Positions 1-10,564 of a DNA stretch of 47,798 nucleotides are shown one piece after another. The position numbers and the translations under genes were made by a program. The stretch is from Bacteroidota bacterium. GTDB taxonomy: Bacteria; Bacteroidota; Bacteroidia; NS11-12g; UBA955. The stretch lies in the NCBI GenBank assembly GCA_963169345.1, contig CAUJCT010000015.1:1-47798 (forward strand). Direction: 5' to 3'. The number at the start of each line of letters is the position of its first letter. Positions within the stretch are counted from its first letter, which is position 1. The notes under the pieces were generated by a model. The model did no database searches. It was not told where the DNA came from and was given only the letters and a program-made list of their open reading frames with translations.

Positions 1-1
1 A

Positions 2-124
2 TTGGTTCTGATTTACACCTTATGGAAGTCAAATGAGAAATACGATCCAGAAAGCTTTAAAAAAATCGGGTCAGCCATTAAAGCCGACCCTAACGAGCTG
101 AATCAAGTCCGCTCTGAAGTATGA
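2..124 (+). CDS. C-terminal end of a protein truncated by the window edge
   Basis: An open frame runs from the first base to a TGA at 122-124, giving 40 residues that begin with a hydrophobic stretch (LVLIYTLW) and continue as a charged tail ending in RSEV. This looks like the last membrane helix and cytoplasmic tail of a membrane protein whose start lies outside the window. Codon use resembles the rest of the backbone, but no family can be assigned from so short a piece. Confidence 0.55.
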   Translation: MVLIYTLWKSNEKYDPESFKKIGSAIKADPNELNQVRSEV

Positions 125-498
125 CAAAGGTATAAAAAAAAATCGCTTTTTTTAAAATTTTTGTTTGGAAAGCAACACAGAATCTGTTTCCTGTTTCTTA
201 TTTCCTTCCTCCATATCCCTTTTTTAATTCAAAAATCCAAGTGCACTTTATTGAAACAAGGACAATTTTTGATGTAGGAAGTAGAATATTTTTTGAATGG
301 AGAATTGGTTTAAAGAGTTTTTTTAATTTCCGACACCCTGGCAGGGTATAACGTATTAAAATAATTCAAAACACTTTTATTTGTTATTCTTTATTAGAGA
401 TTAAAATAACTTATGACTCCTGTCATTAAATTCTACTGACCAGTGTCAACACGTTTGAACTATCTAAATCTCAACTTTGTACAAATAACCATACGAAT
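125..498. other. Intergenic stretch with no gene
   Basis: About 370 bases without a convincing open frame on either strand. It contains an A-run/T-run pair around 137-160 that could form a weak A-T hairpin after the partial gene, and a perfect short interrupted palindrome, ACCCTGGCAGGGT, at 335-347. No tRNA or structured RNA was recognised, and no clear TTTG/TAnnTTTG promoter stands in front of the next gene. Confidence 0.5.
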
Positions 499-1875
499 AT
501 GAAAAAAGCAATTCACCTTATCGTTTCAGGCATATTGCCTCTTTTCTGTATGGCTCAGATCCCTAATCCTGACTTCGAGCTATGGCAGAGTACAATCAAG
601 AATCAACCTCAGGGATGGGGCATCTACGGCAACACTTTTAAAGTACAGGGATATAACAGTCCTTTTGCTGTGCGTATTGAAAGAGACCCTCAACAACCTA
701 ATGCTCCAGGTGCTGTCATCTATGGCAATCCGGATCAAAACTTTACGGGTGGAATTCCTTACAACGACCGCCCCGATTCAGTAGTTGTTTTTGTTAAAAG
801 ACATTTACCTGCCGGTGATTCTGCCTGGTTTATCGTTGCTATGTCCCGCAATGGCAAATCAATTACAAATAACAATTTTAAATTTACCGGCAGCGACTCC
901 AATCGATTTGTGAGATTAGCTTTTGCTATTGAATACAATGATACCGGAATGGCTGATTCGCTGGTTATAGGAATTTCTTCTACTGACCCAAACAGTAATT
1001 TTGAAGGTAGTTTTGTAATCGCAGACAGCTTACATTTTACTGGCGGAAAAGGTATCAAAATCCCAAATGGCAATTTTGAATTGTGGAACAGCCGAACCAT
1101 TGATAATCCAATTGGTTGGTACACATCCAACAACAATGGTCAAAGCGGTGGAACATTACCTGTAACCAAAACAAGCGATGCCGCCTTGCATCAGTTTGCT
1201 ATAAGAATTCAGAATGTTTTGGTAGGCACCGAATACAAGCAAGGTTATATCATGGCTGGAAGACAAGGCAATAGTGGACCATTACCCGGTTTCGCAGTCA
1301 GTGGCAAGGACAGTTTGTTGTATGCCTACTATAAATGCTTTCCTAAAGGTGGCGATGTAACCAATATAGGCGTCATGATGTTTGACTCAGGTCTCATTGT
1401 TGGTACCGGATTCTTAAGACAATCGCTCAATATTACCACCTGGTCTCAAACTCCCATAAAAATTGATTACTTCAGCGGGTATTCCGGTACGCCTGACAGC
1501 GCAGTTATATTTTGTTCAGCTTTCAACGGTGGAGATGACGCTAAAGGTGAAAGTGTTCTTTATGTTGATGGTTTAAAATTCAATGAGCCTTTGGTTGGTG
1601 TTTCAAAATTGTTTGCTACAGATGGATTGCTGGAACTTTATCCAAATCCATGTCAGTCAGTTTTTACGATAAGTATACCATCATATTTACAACAAGAAAT
1701 TGTAATCAGAATTTACAACTCACAAGGACAGTTAATACAACTGATGCCATTGACTCAAAGCAGTAATGGAAGACAGTTGATAGATATTCAAACTGATGGA
1801 ATGTCCAAAGGACTTTACACTGTTGTATTAAGTATAGGCAATTATTCAACAAGCAAGACCCTGGTGGTCGAATAA
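499..1875 (+). CDS. Secreted protein with two NFELW-type domains and a type A T9SS sorting tail
   Basis: A 458-residue exported protein. It starts with a signal peptide (MKKAIHLIVSGILPLFCMAQ). Two homologous domains follow: each opens with IPN-x-x-FELW and a nearby GW (residues about 21-180 and 187-365), a pattern seen in PCMD-like, putatively carbohydrate-binding domains of Bacteroidota. The last 80 residues (about 378-458, with YPNPC, G-x-Y and KTLVV) form a type A T9SS sorting domain, so the protein should cross the outer membrane through T9SS and be released or anchored at the surface. It stands alone, followed after 24 bases by a strong hairpin terminator. The exact ligand is unknown; the sorting tail is certain, the PCMD link is tentative. 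Confidence 0.8.
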   Translation: MKKAIHLIVSGILPLFCMAQIPNPDFELWQSTIKNQPQGWGIYGNTFKVQGYNSPFAVRIERDPQQPNAPGAVIYGNPDQNFTGGIPYNDRPDSVVVFVKRHLPAGDSAWFIVAMSRNGKSITNNNFKFTGSDSNRFVRLAFAIEYNDTGMADSLVIGISSTDPNSNFEGSFVIADSLHFTGGKGIKIPNGNFELWNSRTIDNPIGWYTSNNNGQSGGTLPVTKTSDAALHQFAIRIQNVLVGTEYKQGYIMAGRQGNSGPLPGFAVSGKDSLLYAYYKCFPKGGDVTNIGVMMFDSGLIVGTGFLRQSLNITTWSQTPIKIDYFSGYSGTPDSAVIFCSAFNGGDDAKGESVLYVDGLKFNEPLVGVSKLFATDGLLELYPNPCQSVFTISIPSYLQQEIVIRIYNSQGQLIQLMPLTQSSNGRQLIDIQTDGMSKGLYTVVLSIGNYSTSKTLVVE

Positions 1876-1899
1876 GATAATCAGTGAGTATGAAGGGGT

Positions 1900-1935
1900 G
1901 CAAAGGTCTGTCGCGAGGCAGGCCTTTGCCGTTTT
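1900..1935 (+). terminator. Rho-independent terminator
   Basis: GCAAAGGTCTG (1900-1910) pairs with CAGGCCTTTGC (1919-1929) over 11 positions with one G-T wobble and an 8-base loop, followed by TTTT at 1932-1935. It lies 24 bases after the upstream gene and touches the stop codon of the convergent gene. Confidence 0.8.
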
Positions 1936-4900
1936 AAAGGACTTCTACAACTTGTCGGACATAGTGCATAAAACCACCAAAATCGCGAACGATAATTTCG
2001 ACCACATAAGTGCCTTTGATTAACGCTTCACCATTTGGCCATCTGCCATCAAAAGCAGGACTGTTCTGATCGCCATCGTAAACTTTTTCACCCCAACGGC
2101 TGTATACACGCATTCTATAGCTTTCAATGCCTCTTCCTTTAACTACAAAACTGTCATTGACATTGTCACTGTTAACTGAAATGGCATCGGGTATATAAAT
2201 GCGGAAGACATCCTTCACCTGTACCAGTTTATACAATGTATCAGCGCATCCAACGGAATTACTGACAATAATACTGGCCCAGTACGTTCCTGTATCCGAA
2301 TAGGTATGAACAGGACTTGTACTTGAATTGTCTTTTATGTTATCTCCAAAATTCCACTCAAATTTATCGTAGAACTTAGAATTATTGGTAAACTGAGCTG
2401 TCGAATTTAAAAAGTCGAGTTGATCGGGGTTGAAACTGAAACTGGCAACAGGATGTTCAATCACCGTTATATAAAGTGGTTTTAAAACACTGTCAACGCA
2501 ATTGTCTATAGAAGTAACGGTTAAACCTACATCATAAGAACCAGCCAGATCAAAAAACTTTGCAGGTTCAAATACACCACTGGTATCGCCATCACTAAAA
2601 TACCATTTGTAAGTATTTCCATCAGTGCTTAAGTTGGTGAATCTGGACATTCCCGGTGTACAAACTACTGTATCTGCTGAGACAAAATTGGCAACAGGAA
2701 GCGGATGCACAATCAGATTAAGTGTTTTGGACACATCAATAGAGCAATTGTCCTTTAACTCAATTTTATATATAGTATTGGAAGCCGGTGCTAATTTAAT
2801 TTGATTGGAATTAAACGATGCACCATTAATCAATTTTTGATGATTGGCCACCTGACCTCCATTAAAACTCATGTTTAACACAGCAGTATCACCATTGCAA
2901 ATTGTTGAATCGCTAAATGCAGCACTTAAACTGAGCGGAGGCAGAACTGTTACTGTCACAAATGCCGAATCATAAGGCTCTGTGCAATTATCATCTAATA
3001 TCAGTTTGTATTTAGTGGTTGATGATGGACTTAAAGTTTGATTTGGCACATTAGATAAACCATGACTCCAGGTGTAGGTATATTCTGAAATTTTACCTCC
3101 TTTAGATATCGGATTTATGTTAGCTGTTCCACCGGTACAAATCGTAGTATCCCTGATATTACTTAATTTCAGTGCAGGCAAAACATCTACTTTAATTGAA
3201 TCAACTGAAGGGTCAGAACAATTATCTGATAATGTCGCTGTGTACCACAAGGAGGTTAGTGGTTTTACATTGTGATTGAATATCGATGACAAACCATTGT
3301 TCCAGGCTATGCTGTAAGCTGAAATATCTCCACCTTCTGTTTGTGCATTCAGGTCAAGCGATGTACCATAACAAATGGTAGTATCCCGGCCTAAGTTCAA
3401 AGTCAATTCAGGTCTTACAGCCACAAACACAGAATCAAGTCCATCCTGCACTGTACAATTATCTTTAACACGTGCGACTACCCAGACACTATCACTGAAA
3501 CTACCGGTAATTGTATCATTGTTGCTTAAGTTGACATTCCATGAATATTGGTAATTGGCAGGCACACCTCCAATACCAACCACTGAATACTGACCCAATT
3601 TGTTATAACATAAAATGGTATCCGGACTGCTGATTCTTGCCCTTAGAACAGGATTCACATTGATATTAACAAACCCCGTATCACCAAGAACCGTACACCC
3701 ATCCGTAACTATGACACGGTACTGTGTATTGGCTTTTGGAGTTACAGACTGATTGGGAGAATTGCTTAAACCCAAATTCCAATTGTAGGAATAAGCACTC
3801 GAAATACCACCTGTTACACTCACATTTATCGGAGCCGACTGACCAACGCAAATAAGTGTATCTTTTTGTACGTTAACCACTATTGGACCATATAAATCGA
3901 CAATCACCGTGTCTTTTGCAATGTCTGAACAATTATCATCAGCTGATACGATGTAAGTTGATTTTACATTAGGTTTAACTGTATATTTCGCAGTGTCAGG
4001 AATAGCTGAATTCCATGTGTACTTGATTTTAACCGGCTTACCTCCACTGACTTTCGCATCCAATACTACACCTCTGCCATTGCATACTGTAGTATCTTTA
4101 TTAAGCTGAACTTTCAAAGGATTTCTGACATTGATGTAAACAGAATCTTTTGCCGGAATTGAAGAACAGTTATCTGTAAGAGTTACCATGACCCATTTAC
4201 TTGATGTGAATGGCACCATCTGATTGCTTCCTATACCAATACCATTATTCCATAAATAAGTATAACCCATCGTATCGCCACCACTGCCTTTAGCGGTTAA
4301 ACTGCTGGTCTTGTTATAACATATATCCGTATCGTTGGTTTCAATATTGACATTCAGTTTTGGTTTTACATGAACCGTCATAGTTGCTGTATCCTGAACA
4401 GGGGTACAAGCATCACTGAGGATAATCCTGTATGTAGTTGTATTCACAGGAGCAACTGTTTTACTCTGACCAGTACCGGCACCATTGTTCCATGTAAATA
4501 AATATGAACTAGAGCGGCCTCCTTTAGCACCAGCATACAGAGTTGCAGATGTTCCCGCACAGATGATTGTATCTTTGGCAGGTGTAACTTCCAATGGCTG
4601 ATTGACATTAACAGTGATTTGTGCAGAATCCGTAATTTTGGTACAGACATCTGTCAGATAAACCATGTATTGTGATTGAGTAATTGGAGAAACCTGAATG
4701 GAATCATTGTATGTATTGTTATCCCATCTGAATTTATAATCACCTGAATAACCACCGGTACCCGCTGCTCTCAACCATACTGAAGTACCGTAGCATATCG
4801 TAGTATCAGAATATGCTTTCACATCGAGAGGTTTTCTGAATGCTTTGTAAAACAATTTAAATCCTCTGCCCACAACATAAGGATCAGAAACATGTCTGAG

Positions 4901-7162
4901 TGTTACAACAGAGCCACTGACTGTGATATTGTTGCCTGCATTTGGTAAACTTGTACCGGTATAGCCACCAACTTTTGTTCCTCCGGGATATTTACCTTTA
5001 TAGATATATAGACTATCATAACCAGTTTCATAATCAAAATCCTTGAATGTGATTCGGATTGAATCAGCTCCCGGGACACTGATTCTGAAATATGTAATTT
5101 TATTTTGAGTGTAAATATCCTCCCCTCCGTCGTCGTACACAAACGACTCGCATTTATGAGTGCTGTCGGTACCAGAAGCCGGCATGAGTACTGAATTACA
5201 AATATCAAATGTCGAATCAATCTTCACATAGGCCGATTTAGTCATGCTGTCACTTTTATTTTTGAAACAGCTTGTTGCAACCAGTTTAATCGTAAATGAC
5301 CCATAAGAAGAATATGTATGACTAGGGTTAAATGAGGTGGATGAATTACCATCGCCAAAGTACCATTTGCAAGTGCTGGCATTGGTACTAAGATTTTTAA
5401 AGTTGACGAGTTTGGATGATTTACAAACCACCGTGTCAGCTGTATAATCAGCCTTTACAAATCCACTGTCGTATTTAGCCCCTACATTACATGCATACCA
5501 GGCATTGGTCACTGCAATGACCTCTTTACTGCAATTACCATAAAGGTCGATTGCAGAACGAATGGAATAAAATCTGGCATCCGCATATTGTGAAGTCGGA
5601 GTGAGATAAACGGTTAGATTGCGGTAGGCAATTTTTTCAGCTTTAGCAATACCCAGACTATCTACCTGGTATGAATTAGAAACATCATTGGTACCTGATC
5701 CACCTTCTGTAATGAGATAATACCACCAGTTCTGAACACCGCTGTTTAAATGCACTCCCCCATTGTCACCTGCACCAAAATACCAGTTGGTACTTTTGTA
5801 ACAGCGTGGATGTCCTTTAAGTTTTGGATTGAACATATTTCTCAATCCTGTTCCATCATTAGTTATTTCTTCCCCAATAATCCAGCTATAACCACCAGGC
5901 TTACCAAAACGTTCAATCGTATTTCCAAAAATATCACTGAAAGATTCATTTAACTGCCCCGATTCATAACTGTAAATCAGATTCGCGGAATTGCTGGTAA
6001 CTGCGTGGGTGATTTCGTGTCCGCATACATCCAGACTGGTTAGTGGTTTAAATGTATTGCCATCTCCGTAAGTCATTCTGATACCGTCCCAAAAAGCATT
6101 GTCATAATTATTGGAGTAGTGCACATAACTATTGATGCGAGCATTATTGTTATTGTAACTGTTCCTTCCATGGATATTTTTGTAATAATCGTAGGTTGTT
6201 TCAGCGCCCCAATGACAATCTGTTGCAACTTCATCTTTATTTGCATTTACATTGTTCCAGATATTATTAGAGTCTGTAAAATCAACCGAAGCGCCATAAC
6301 TTGTACCTTTCTTCATATTAAAAGTATAGACACCGTTACCTCTGGTATTCTCTCTCAGTCTGTAATTAAAAGGAGCGGTTGAATCTGTAATAATGGTTTT
6401 AGTGCCACTGTATTTTGTATTGGCAGTTCCATTGACATCCGTGGTATGCAATTGATTTTCTCTTGCAACAATTTCACCTGTAGTCACCGAAACATAAATA
6501 TTTTCAGCCGTTCTGGGTTCAAAACCGTGAATATTGAATTTATAGCAAAGTTGAAAATCCTGATTGTTAAAAATCAAGTTAAAAGGGACATAAAACAATT
6601 GGGCTTTGGGATAATAACTGGCATTTGAATTTTCGAGAATTTCTTTCAACACCGCTTCTTCCTCCGGGTGTTCCCACATGTAAGATATAGCATTGATAGT
6701 ATCTAAAGCTATTTCCAAAGCACTTGCTTCAGATATCACAGGTTTTTGAGCCGGACTAAGTAGTTTAAAATACTCTCCATTAATAGATTCCAATCTGTTG
6801 TTTCTGCAATGTAAAATCAGAACGCCACCCAATACATCTGCACCCATGATTGTTTGCTGATATCTGTAATGTGTAAATCCGAGTTCATCTTTTTCTTTTC
6901 TGATTAATCTGAAATCCGTTTCTGAACCAACAGAGTAAAGACGCTTCATATATTCGAAAGCCTCAGCTTCACGAATGATATAATCATCCGCCAATAACAC
7001 AAATTGTAATTGCTGAGTCTGATCGTTAATTCTGATCATTGAAGCACCTTTCACTCTGTCACGAGCTTCTTGACCGTAATATTCCACAGCCGAAATCTGA
7101 CCGGCTATAAGCATAAAACAATAAATCAAAAAAGTGCTTTTAAACCTTGTAAAATGTTGCAT
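1934..7162 (-). CDS. Giant secreted M4 (thermolysin-like) metallopeptidase with CUB, PKD and tandem repeats, T9SS type B sorted
   Basis: A 1,742-residue secreted protease. A signal peptide (1-25) and FTP-type propeptide (about 40-235) precede an M4 catalytic domain with HEITH (zinc ligands His382 and His386, catalytic Glu383), the NESFSD glutamate (Glu406) as third ligand, and GVHLNSG (His471). A PKD domain (about 567-648) and a CUB-like domain (about 655-775) follow. Nine tandem modules of about 79 residues (about 777-1488) each carry a DT-x-x-C-x-G-like start and end in D-N/A/G-C. Two more PKD domains precede a CHU_C/gliding-motility-associated C-terminal domain (about 1655-1742), the type B T9SS sorting signal. 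The catalytic set is complete, so it should be an active surface or secreted endopeptidase; the repeats may act as stalk or adhesin. It is a single gene, convergent with its neighbour. Confidence 0.93.
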   Translation of the reverse strand: MQHFTRFKSTFLIYCFMLIAGQISAVEYYGQEARDRVKGASMIRINDQTQQLQFVLLADDYIIREAEAFEYMKRLYSVGSETDFRLIRKEKDELGFTHYRYQQTIMGADVLGGVLILHCRNNRLESINGEYFKLLSPAQKPVISEASALEIALDTINAISYMWEHPEEEAVLKEILENSNASYYPKAQLFYVPFNLIFNNQDFQLCYKFNIHGFEPRTAENIYVSVTTGEIVARENQLHTTDVNGTANTKYSGTKTIITDSTAPFNYRLRENTRGNGVYTFNMKKGTSYGASVDFTDSNNIWNNVNANKDEVATDCHWGAETTYDYYKNIHGRNSYNNNNARINSYVHYSNNYDNAFWDGIRMTYGDGNTFKPLTSLDVCGHEITHAVTSNSANLIYSYESGQLNESFSDIFGNTIERFGKPGGYSWIIGEEITNDGTGLRNMFNPKLKGHPRCYKSTNWYFGAGDNGGVHLNSGVQNWWYYLITEGGSGTNDVSNSYQVDSLGIAKAEKIAYRNLTVYLTPTSQYADARFYSIRSAIDLYGNCSKEVIAVTNAWYACNVGAKYDSGFVKADYTADTVVCKSSKLVNFKNLSTNASTCKWYFGDGNSSTSFNPSHTYSSYGSFTIKLVATSCFKNKSDSMTKSAYVKIDSTFDICNSVLMPASGTDSTHKCESFVYDDGGEDIYTQNKITYFRISVPGADSIRITFKDFDYETGYDSLYIYKGKYPGGTKVGGYTGTSLPNAGNNITVSGSVVTLRHVSDPYVVGRGFKLFYKAFRKPLDVKAYSDTTICYGTSVWLRAAGTGGYSGDYKFRWDNNTYNDSIQVSPITQSQYMVYLTDVCTKITDSAQITVNVNQPLEVTPAKDTIICAGTSATLYAGAKGGRSSSYLFTWNNGAGTGQSKTVAPVNTTTYRIILSDACTPVQDTATMTVHVKPKLNVNIETNDTDICYNKTSSLTAKGSGGDTMGYTYLWNNGIGIGSNQMVPFTSSKWVMVTLTDNCSSIPAKDSVYINVRNPLKVQLNKDTTVCNGRGVVLDAKVSGGKPVKIKYTWNSAIPDTAKYTVKPNVKSTYIVSADDNCSDIAKDTVIVDLYGPIVVNVQKDTLICVGQSAPINVSVTGGISSAYSYNWNLGLSNSPNQSVTPKANTQYRVIVTDGCTVLGDTGFVNINVNPVLRARISSPDTILCYNKLGQYSVVGIGGVPANYQYSWNVNLSNNDTITGSFSDSVWVVARVKDNCTVQDGLDSVFVAVRPELTLNLGRDTTICYGTSLDLNAQTEGGDISAYSIAWNNGLSSIFNHNVKPLTSLWYTATLSDNCSDPSVDSIKVDVLPALKLSNIRDTTICTGGTANINPISKGGKISEYTYTWSHGLSNVPNQTLSPSSTTKYKLILDDNCTEPYDSAFVTVTVLPPLSLSAAFSDSTICNGDTAVLNMSFNGGQVANHQKLINGASFNSNQIKLAPASNTIYKIELKDNCSIDVSKTLNLIVHPLPVANFVSADTVVCTPGMSRFTNLSTDGNTYKWYFSDGDTSGVFEPAKFFDLAGSYDVGLTVTSIDNCVDSVLKPLYITVIEHPVASFSFNPDQLDFLNSTAQFTNNSKFYDKFEWNFGDNIKDNSSTSPVHTYSDTGTYWASIIVSNSVGCADTLYKLVQVKDVFRIYIPDAISVNSDNVNDSFVVKGRGIESYRMRVYSRWGEKVYDGDQNSPAFDGRWPNGEALIKGTYVVEIIVRDFGGFMHYVRQVVEVL

Positions 7163-7271
7163 TTGCGTAATTTCCCCTTATTGCGAATTACGTTAAAAAA
7201 ATTCGTAAATAAAAGGCAATTTGCCTAATTAACTAAAAAACAGTAAATTAACTAAGAGATAAAGTGCAATT

Positions 7272-8480
7272 CTATACTTTTTGCACCAATAAACCTGTTC
7301 GCAGTTTTGGTTCAATAAAAGTAGATTTTGGAGGCATAATCATATTGTTATCTGCCACATCAAATACTTCCTGAATTTTACAAGGATAAACGGTAAACAC
7401 AAAATCGTAAGTACCTTGTTCAACTTTGTTTTCGAGTATATTTAAAGGTGTATTACCTTTAATGAATTCAAGTCTCTTATCCGTTTTAGAATCCTGGATA
7501 CCGAGTATGGATTTAAACACTTTTTCTTCCAGTAATGAGACATCCAATCTGTCCACAGCATTAAGTCCATCGCAATTATGCCTATAATCAAGCATATACC
7601 AGTTATTGCCAATCAGCAAACCAAATTCATGTTCTTTAACTGGCTGAAAAGCGTGTGTTGAAGGAGAAATATTGAAATCGGATTCCAGGGCACTTAAAAA
7701 GCTGTGTTCATTAAATTCATCCGGAGATTTAAAAGCTCGGTGGAAGCTGTTTATTTTAAGATATTCAGGAGGTACGATAAAAGCGAGGTATTTCCCTCCT
7801 TTGATATTGTTTTTCTTGTAATAACCAGCCGAGGCCGCTGAGCGATGATGGCCATCTGCAATGTATAAATCACCAGCTTTCAGATACAGAGATTCGAGTT
7901 TATAAATTGCATTTGAATCGCGGATAGCAAATATTTCATGCCTGACACCCGATTCATCATCAAATGATTTGATTTGCCAGATGGAGTCAACATGCTCTTC
8001 TAGCAGATAACTGATATCTTTATTGACAGGGTGAGTCAGCAGAACAGGTTCACCTATAACACCTGTGATTTCAATATGCTGAATAAGTTGGTTTTCCTTT
8101 TCGGTGATGGTTTTTTCGTGAATTTTAATATGACCTGAAAAATAATCCTCGACATCAACGGTACAAACCAGGCCCAGAAAAACGGTATTATCCGATAAAC
8201 GTGTTTGTTTGTATACATAAAAAGCCAACTCATCATCCATCACAATAGAATTGTGAATAAGCAATCTGTCGAGAGCCGCTTTAGCAAGTGGGAAATGCTT
8301 GACAGGGTCTTTGGCTTCACCTGAAAGCAGATGTGGTTTTACTACATTCAGGTAAGAGATTGGATTTCCCTGAACTATTTCCATCAAACGTTCAGGAGAA
8401 TCAATATGAATATTAGCTGACACCAGGCTTTCGAGACCTTCAGCCGGGAGTATGGCTTTAAAAGGATAGATATGTGCCAA
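7272..8480 (-). CDS. DUF1015 family protein of the serine operon
   Basis: A 402-residue cytosolic protein of the DUF1015 family. Family hallmarks are the start AHIYPFKAILP, the YLNVVKP segment near residue 43, and the strongly conserved ADGHHRSAA motif near the middle, which looks like a catalytic or ligand-binding loop. The biochemical function is not established; in Bacteroidota this family is very often encoded beside serA and serC, as here, where it is the third gene of a serC-serA-DUF1015 run and starts 5 bases after serA. The start is a TTG at 8480, because no ATG or GTG fits the conserved N-terminus. The length is normal for the family. Confidence 0.87.
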   Translation of the reverse strand: MAHIYPFKAILPAEGLESLVSANIHIDSPERLMEIVQGNPISYLNVVKPHLLSGEAKDPVKHFPLAKAALDRLLIHNSIVMDDELAFYVYKQTRLSDNTVFLGLVCTVDVEDYFSGHIKIHEKTITEKENQLIQHIEITGVIGEPVLLTHPVNKDISYLLEEHVDSIWQIKSFDDESGVRHEIFAIRDSNAIYKLESLYLKAGDLYIADGHHRSAASAGYYKKNNIKGGKYLAFIVPPEYLKINSFHRAFKSPDEFNEHSFLSALESDFNISPSTHAFQPVKEHEFGLLIGNNWYMLDYRHNCDGLNAVDRLDVSLLEEKVFKSILGIQDSKTDKRLEFIKGNTPLNILENKVEQGTYDFVFTVYPCKIQEVFDVADNNMIMPPKSTFIEPKLRTGLLVQKV

Positions 8481-8485
8481 TAAAA

Positions 8486-9442
8486 CTACTGATTGAAGAA
8501 GTTGATGATTTGCTCGGCCATTTCGTCACCGATGCGCTTCTGTGCTTCTATTGTACTGGCACCAATATGCGGTGTAAGTGAAATATTATCCAGTTTAAGC
8601 ACATCTTCGTACACCGGAGGTTCTTTCTCAAACACATCCAGTCCGGCATAAGCAATGGTTTTATCTTTAAGAGCAGCTACTAAGTCAACTTCATTGACAA
8701 CACCACCTCTGGCACAGTTGATTAATCCAGCGCCTTTTTTCATCATTTTCAATTCAGCTTCGGCAATGACATAACCTTGACCACCGGGAATATGCAAACT
8801 GACGAAATCAGCTTGTTTAAGTACATCTTCCTTTGAAATAGTGGTAATAGATTTTTTAATGGCAGGTATCCCACTATCAGCATGGAAAGTGATTTCGACA
8901 TCCGCCTGAGGAATCATTGGATCGTAGGCAATAACATTCATTCCTAATCCAAAAGCCATGCGTGCAGCTTCTCTTCCAATTCTTCCAAAACCAATCAAAC
9001 CTAAAGTTTTGCCTTTCAGTTCAACACCAGCAGATGCTGTTTTTTTCAAAGCATTAAATTGAGCAACGCCATTTTCAGGCATTTGTCTGTTGGTGTACTG
9101 CAACATACGGCAAACAGAAAACATGTGCGCAAACACAAGTTCAGCTACACTGGTACTGCTGGCAGCAGGTGTATTGACAACAGCTATACCTTTTTCCTTT
9201 GCATAGTTTGTATCTATATTATCCAAACCTACACCGGCTCTGCCAACTAATTTCAGGTTGGCAGCGGCATCTAATACTTCCTTAGTTACTTTAGTAGCAC
9301 TGCGCACAAGCAATACATCATACTCTCCTATTCTTGAAGGCAATTCAGCCTGAGGAACATTATCCGTAACAATATTAAATCCTTTGGCTTCCAGGGCTAC
9401 TTTTGCGGCCTGGTCAATGCCGTCGTTTGCTAAAACTCTCAT
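8486..9442 (-). CDS. serA: D-3-phosphoglycerate dehydrogenase (short form)
   Basis: Oxidises 3-phosphoglycerate to 3-phosphohydroxypyruvate with NAD+, the first step of serine synthesis. The 318 residues contain the NAD-binding glycine motif GFGRIG (151-156) and the catalytic set of the D-2-hydroxyacid dehydrogenases: Arg245 in NCARGG, a Glu in FEKEPP (272 or 274) and His292 in TPHIGAST. It ends directly after the second lobe and lacks the ACT domain of longer SerA forms, so serine feedback through ACT is not expected. It lies 11 bases downstream of serC in the same operon, which supports this substrate over other hydroxyacids. Confidence 0.93.
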   Translation of the reverse strand: MRVLANDGIDQAAKVALEAKGFNIVTDNVPQAELPSRIGEYDVLLVRSATKVTKEVLDAAANLKLVGRAGVGLDNIDTNYAKEKGIAVVNTPAASSTSVAELVFAHMFSVCRMLQYTNRQMPENGVAQFNALKKTASAGVELKGKTLGLIGFGRIGREAARMAFGLGMNVIAYDPMIPQADVEITFHADSGIPAIKKSITTISKEDVLKQADFVSLHIPGGQGYVIAEAELKMMKKGAGLINCARGGVVNEVDLVAALKDKTIAYAGLDVFEKEPPVYEDVLKLDNISLTPHIGASTIEAQKRIGDEMAEQIINFFNQ

Positions 9443-9453
9443 ATCAGTTCAAC

Positions 9454-10512
9454 TTAAGAATTAAAAGTTCTCATAACGTTTACCAAAGCTTCTACACTTT
9501 CGAGAGGAAGCGCATTGTAAAGACTGGCTCTGTAACCACCAACTGAGCGGTGACCTTTGATACCTGAGATACCGGCATCTTTCCAGGCTTTATTGAATTT
9601 TTCTTCCAGAGAAGTATCGTTAAGTAAGAAACAAACGTTCATTTGTGAGCGGTCTTCCTTATCAACTGTTCCGGTAAAGAGCGGGTTGCTGTCAATTTCA
9701 GCATACAACATATTAGCTCTTGCAGCAGCTCTTCTTTGCATTTCCTCAACACCACCAACTTTTTTCACCCATTTAAGATTTTGCAACATAGCGAAAATCG
9801 GGAATACCGGAGGCGTATTGAACATGGTTTCTTTATCAATATGAACCTGATAGTTCATCATGCTTGGAATTGGTCGGGATACTTTACCAAGAATGCTCTT
9901 TTTAACAATAACTACAGTTACACCTGCAGGACCCATATTTTTCTGAGCACCTGCGTAAATCAATCCAAATTTGGACACATCAACTTTACGGCTTAGGATA
10001 TCAGAGCTCATATCGCAAATGAGAGTAACCGGTGACTCAGGGAATGATTGCATTTGAGAGCCGTAGATGGTATTATTAGATGTGCAGTGGAAATAATCTG
10101 CATCAGTAGGAATGGTGTAATTTTTAGGGATATAGCAATAATTTCTATCTTCCGAACTGGCTACTACTTCTACATTTCCTATGTATTTGGCTTCTTTAAC
10201 CGCATTGGCAGCCCATACACCTGTTTTTAAATAGGCCCCTTTTGTTTCCAGAAGATTATAAGCCACCATCAGGAATTGCAGACTTGCGCCACCGCCCAGA
10301 AACAGAATTTCGTAGTCTTCAGGCACACCCAGTAATTCGCGAATGATTGCTTGAGTTTCTTCTACTACAGCAACAAATTCTTTTCCTCTGTGAGAGACTT
10401 CCAATACAGAGAGACCTGTTCCTGCAAAATTACGGATACCTTCGATACTGGCTTCCAAAGCTTCCTGTGGAAGTATGGACGGACCTGCTGAGAAATTGTG
10501 CACTTTAGACAT
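9454..10512 (-). CDS. serC: Phosphoserine aminotransferase
   Basis: A PLP enzyme that converts 3-phosphohydroxypyruvate and glutamate to phosphoserine; it can also act in pyridoxal phosphate synthesis. The 352 residues open with [12 protein letters not shown], the family signature, and include the PLP lysine Lys191 in [11 protein letters not shown], the SHRGKEF phosphate-binding segment near 40 and the C-terminal [15 protein letters not shown] motif. It is first in the serC-serA-DUF1015 operon. Upstream, CGAAATTA at 10534-10541 reads as a near-match to a Bacteroidota -7 box on this strand, without a good -33 partner. Confidence 0.96.
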   Translation of the reverse strand: MSKVHNFSAGPSILPQEALEASIEGIRNFAGTGLSVLEVSHRGKEFVAVVEETQAIIRELLGVPEDYEILFLGGGASLQFLMVAYNLLETKGAYLKTGVWAANAVKEAKYIGNVEVVASSEDRNYCYIPKNYTIPTDADYFHCTSNNTIYGSQMQSFPESPVTLICDMSSDILSRKVDVSKFGLIYAGAQKNMGPAGVTVVIVKKSILGKVSRPIPSMMNYQVHIDKETMFNTPPVFPIFAMLQNLKWVKKVGGVEEMQRRAAARANMLYAEIDSNPLFTGTVDKEDRSQMNVCFLLNDTSLEEKFNKAWKDAGISGIKGHRSVGGYRASLYNALPLESVEALVNVMRTFNS

Positions 10513-10564
10513 ATTCTAATCTTTTTTATGTCGCGAAATTAAAGTAATATTGAAACAATAAATA

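Noticed and set aside
335..347. Palindrome ACCCTGGCAGGGT as a terminator or operator
   Set aside because: Only one base in the centre, no T run, and far from any gene start; such palindromes are common in intergenic DNA of these bacteria.
472..479. CAACTTTG as -7 box of the gene at 499
   Set aside because: The first base does not match TAnnTTTG and the TTTG upstream is 14 bases away rather than 19-20.
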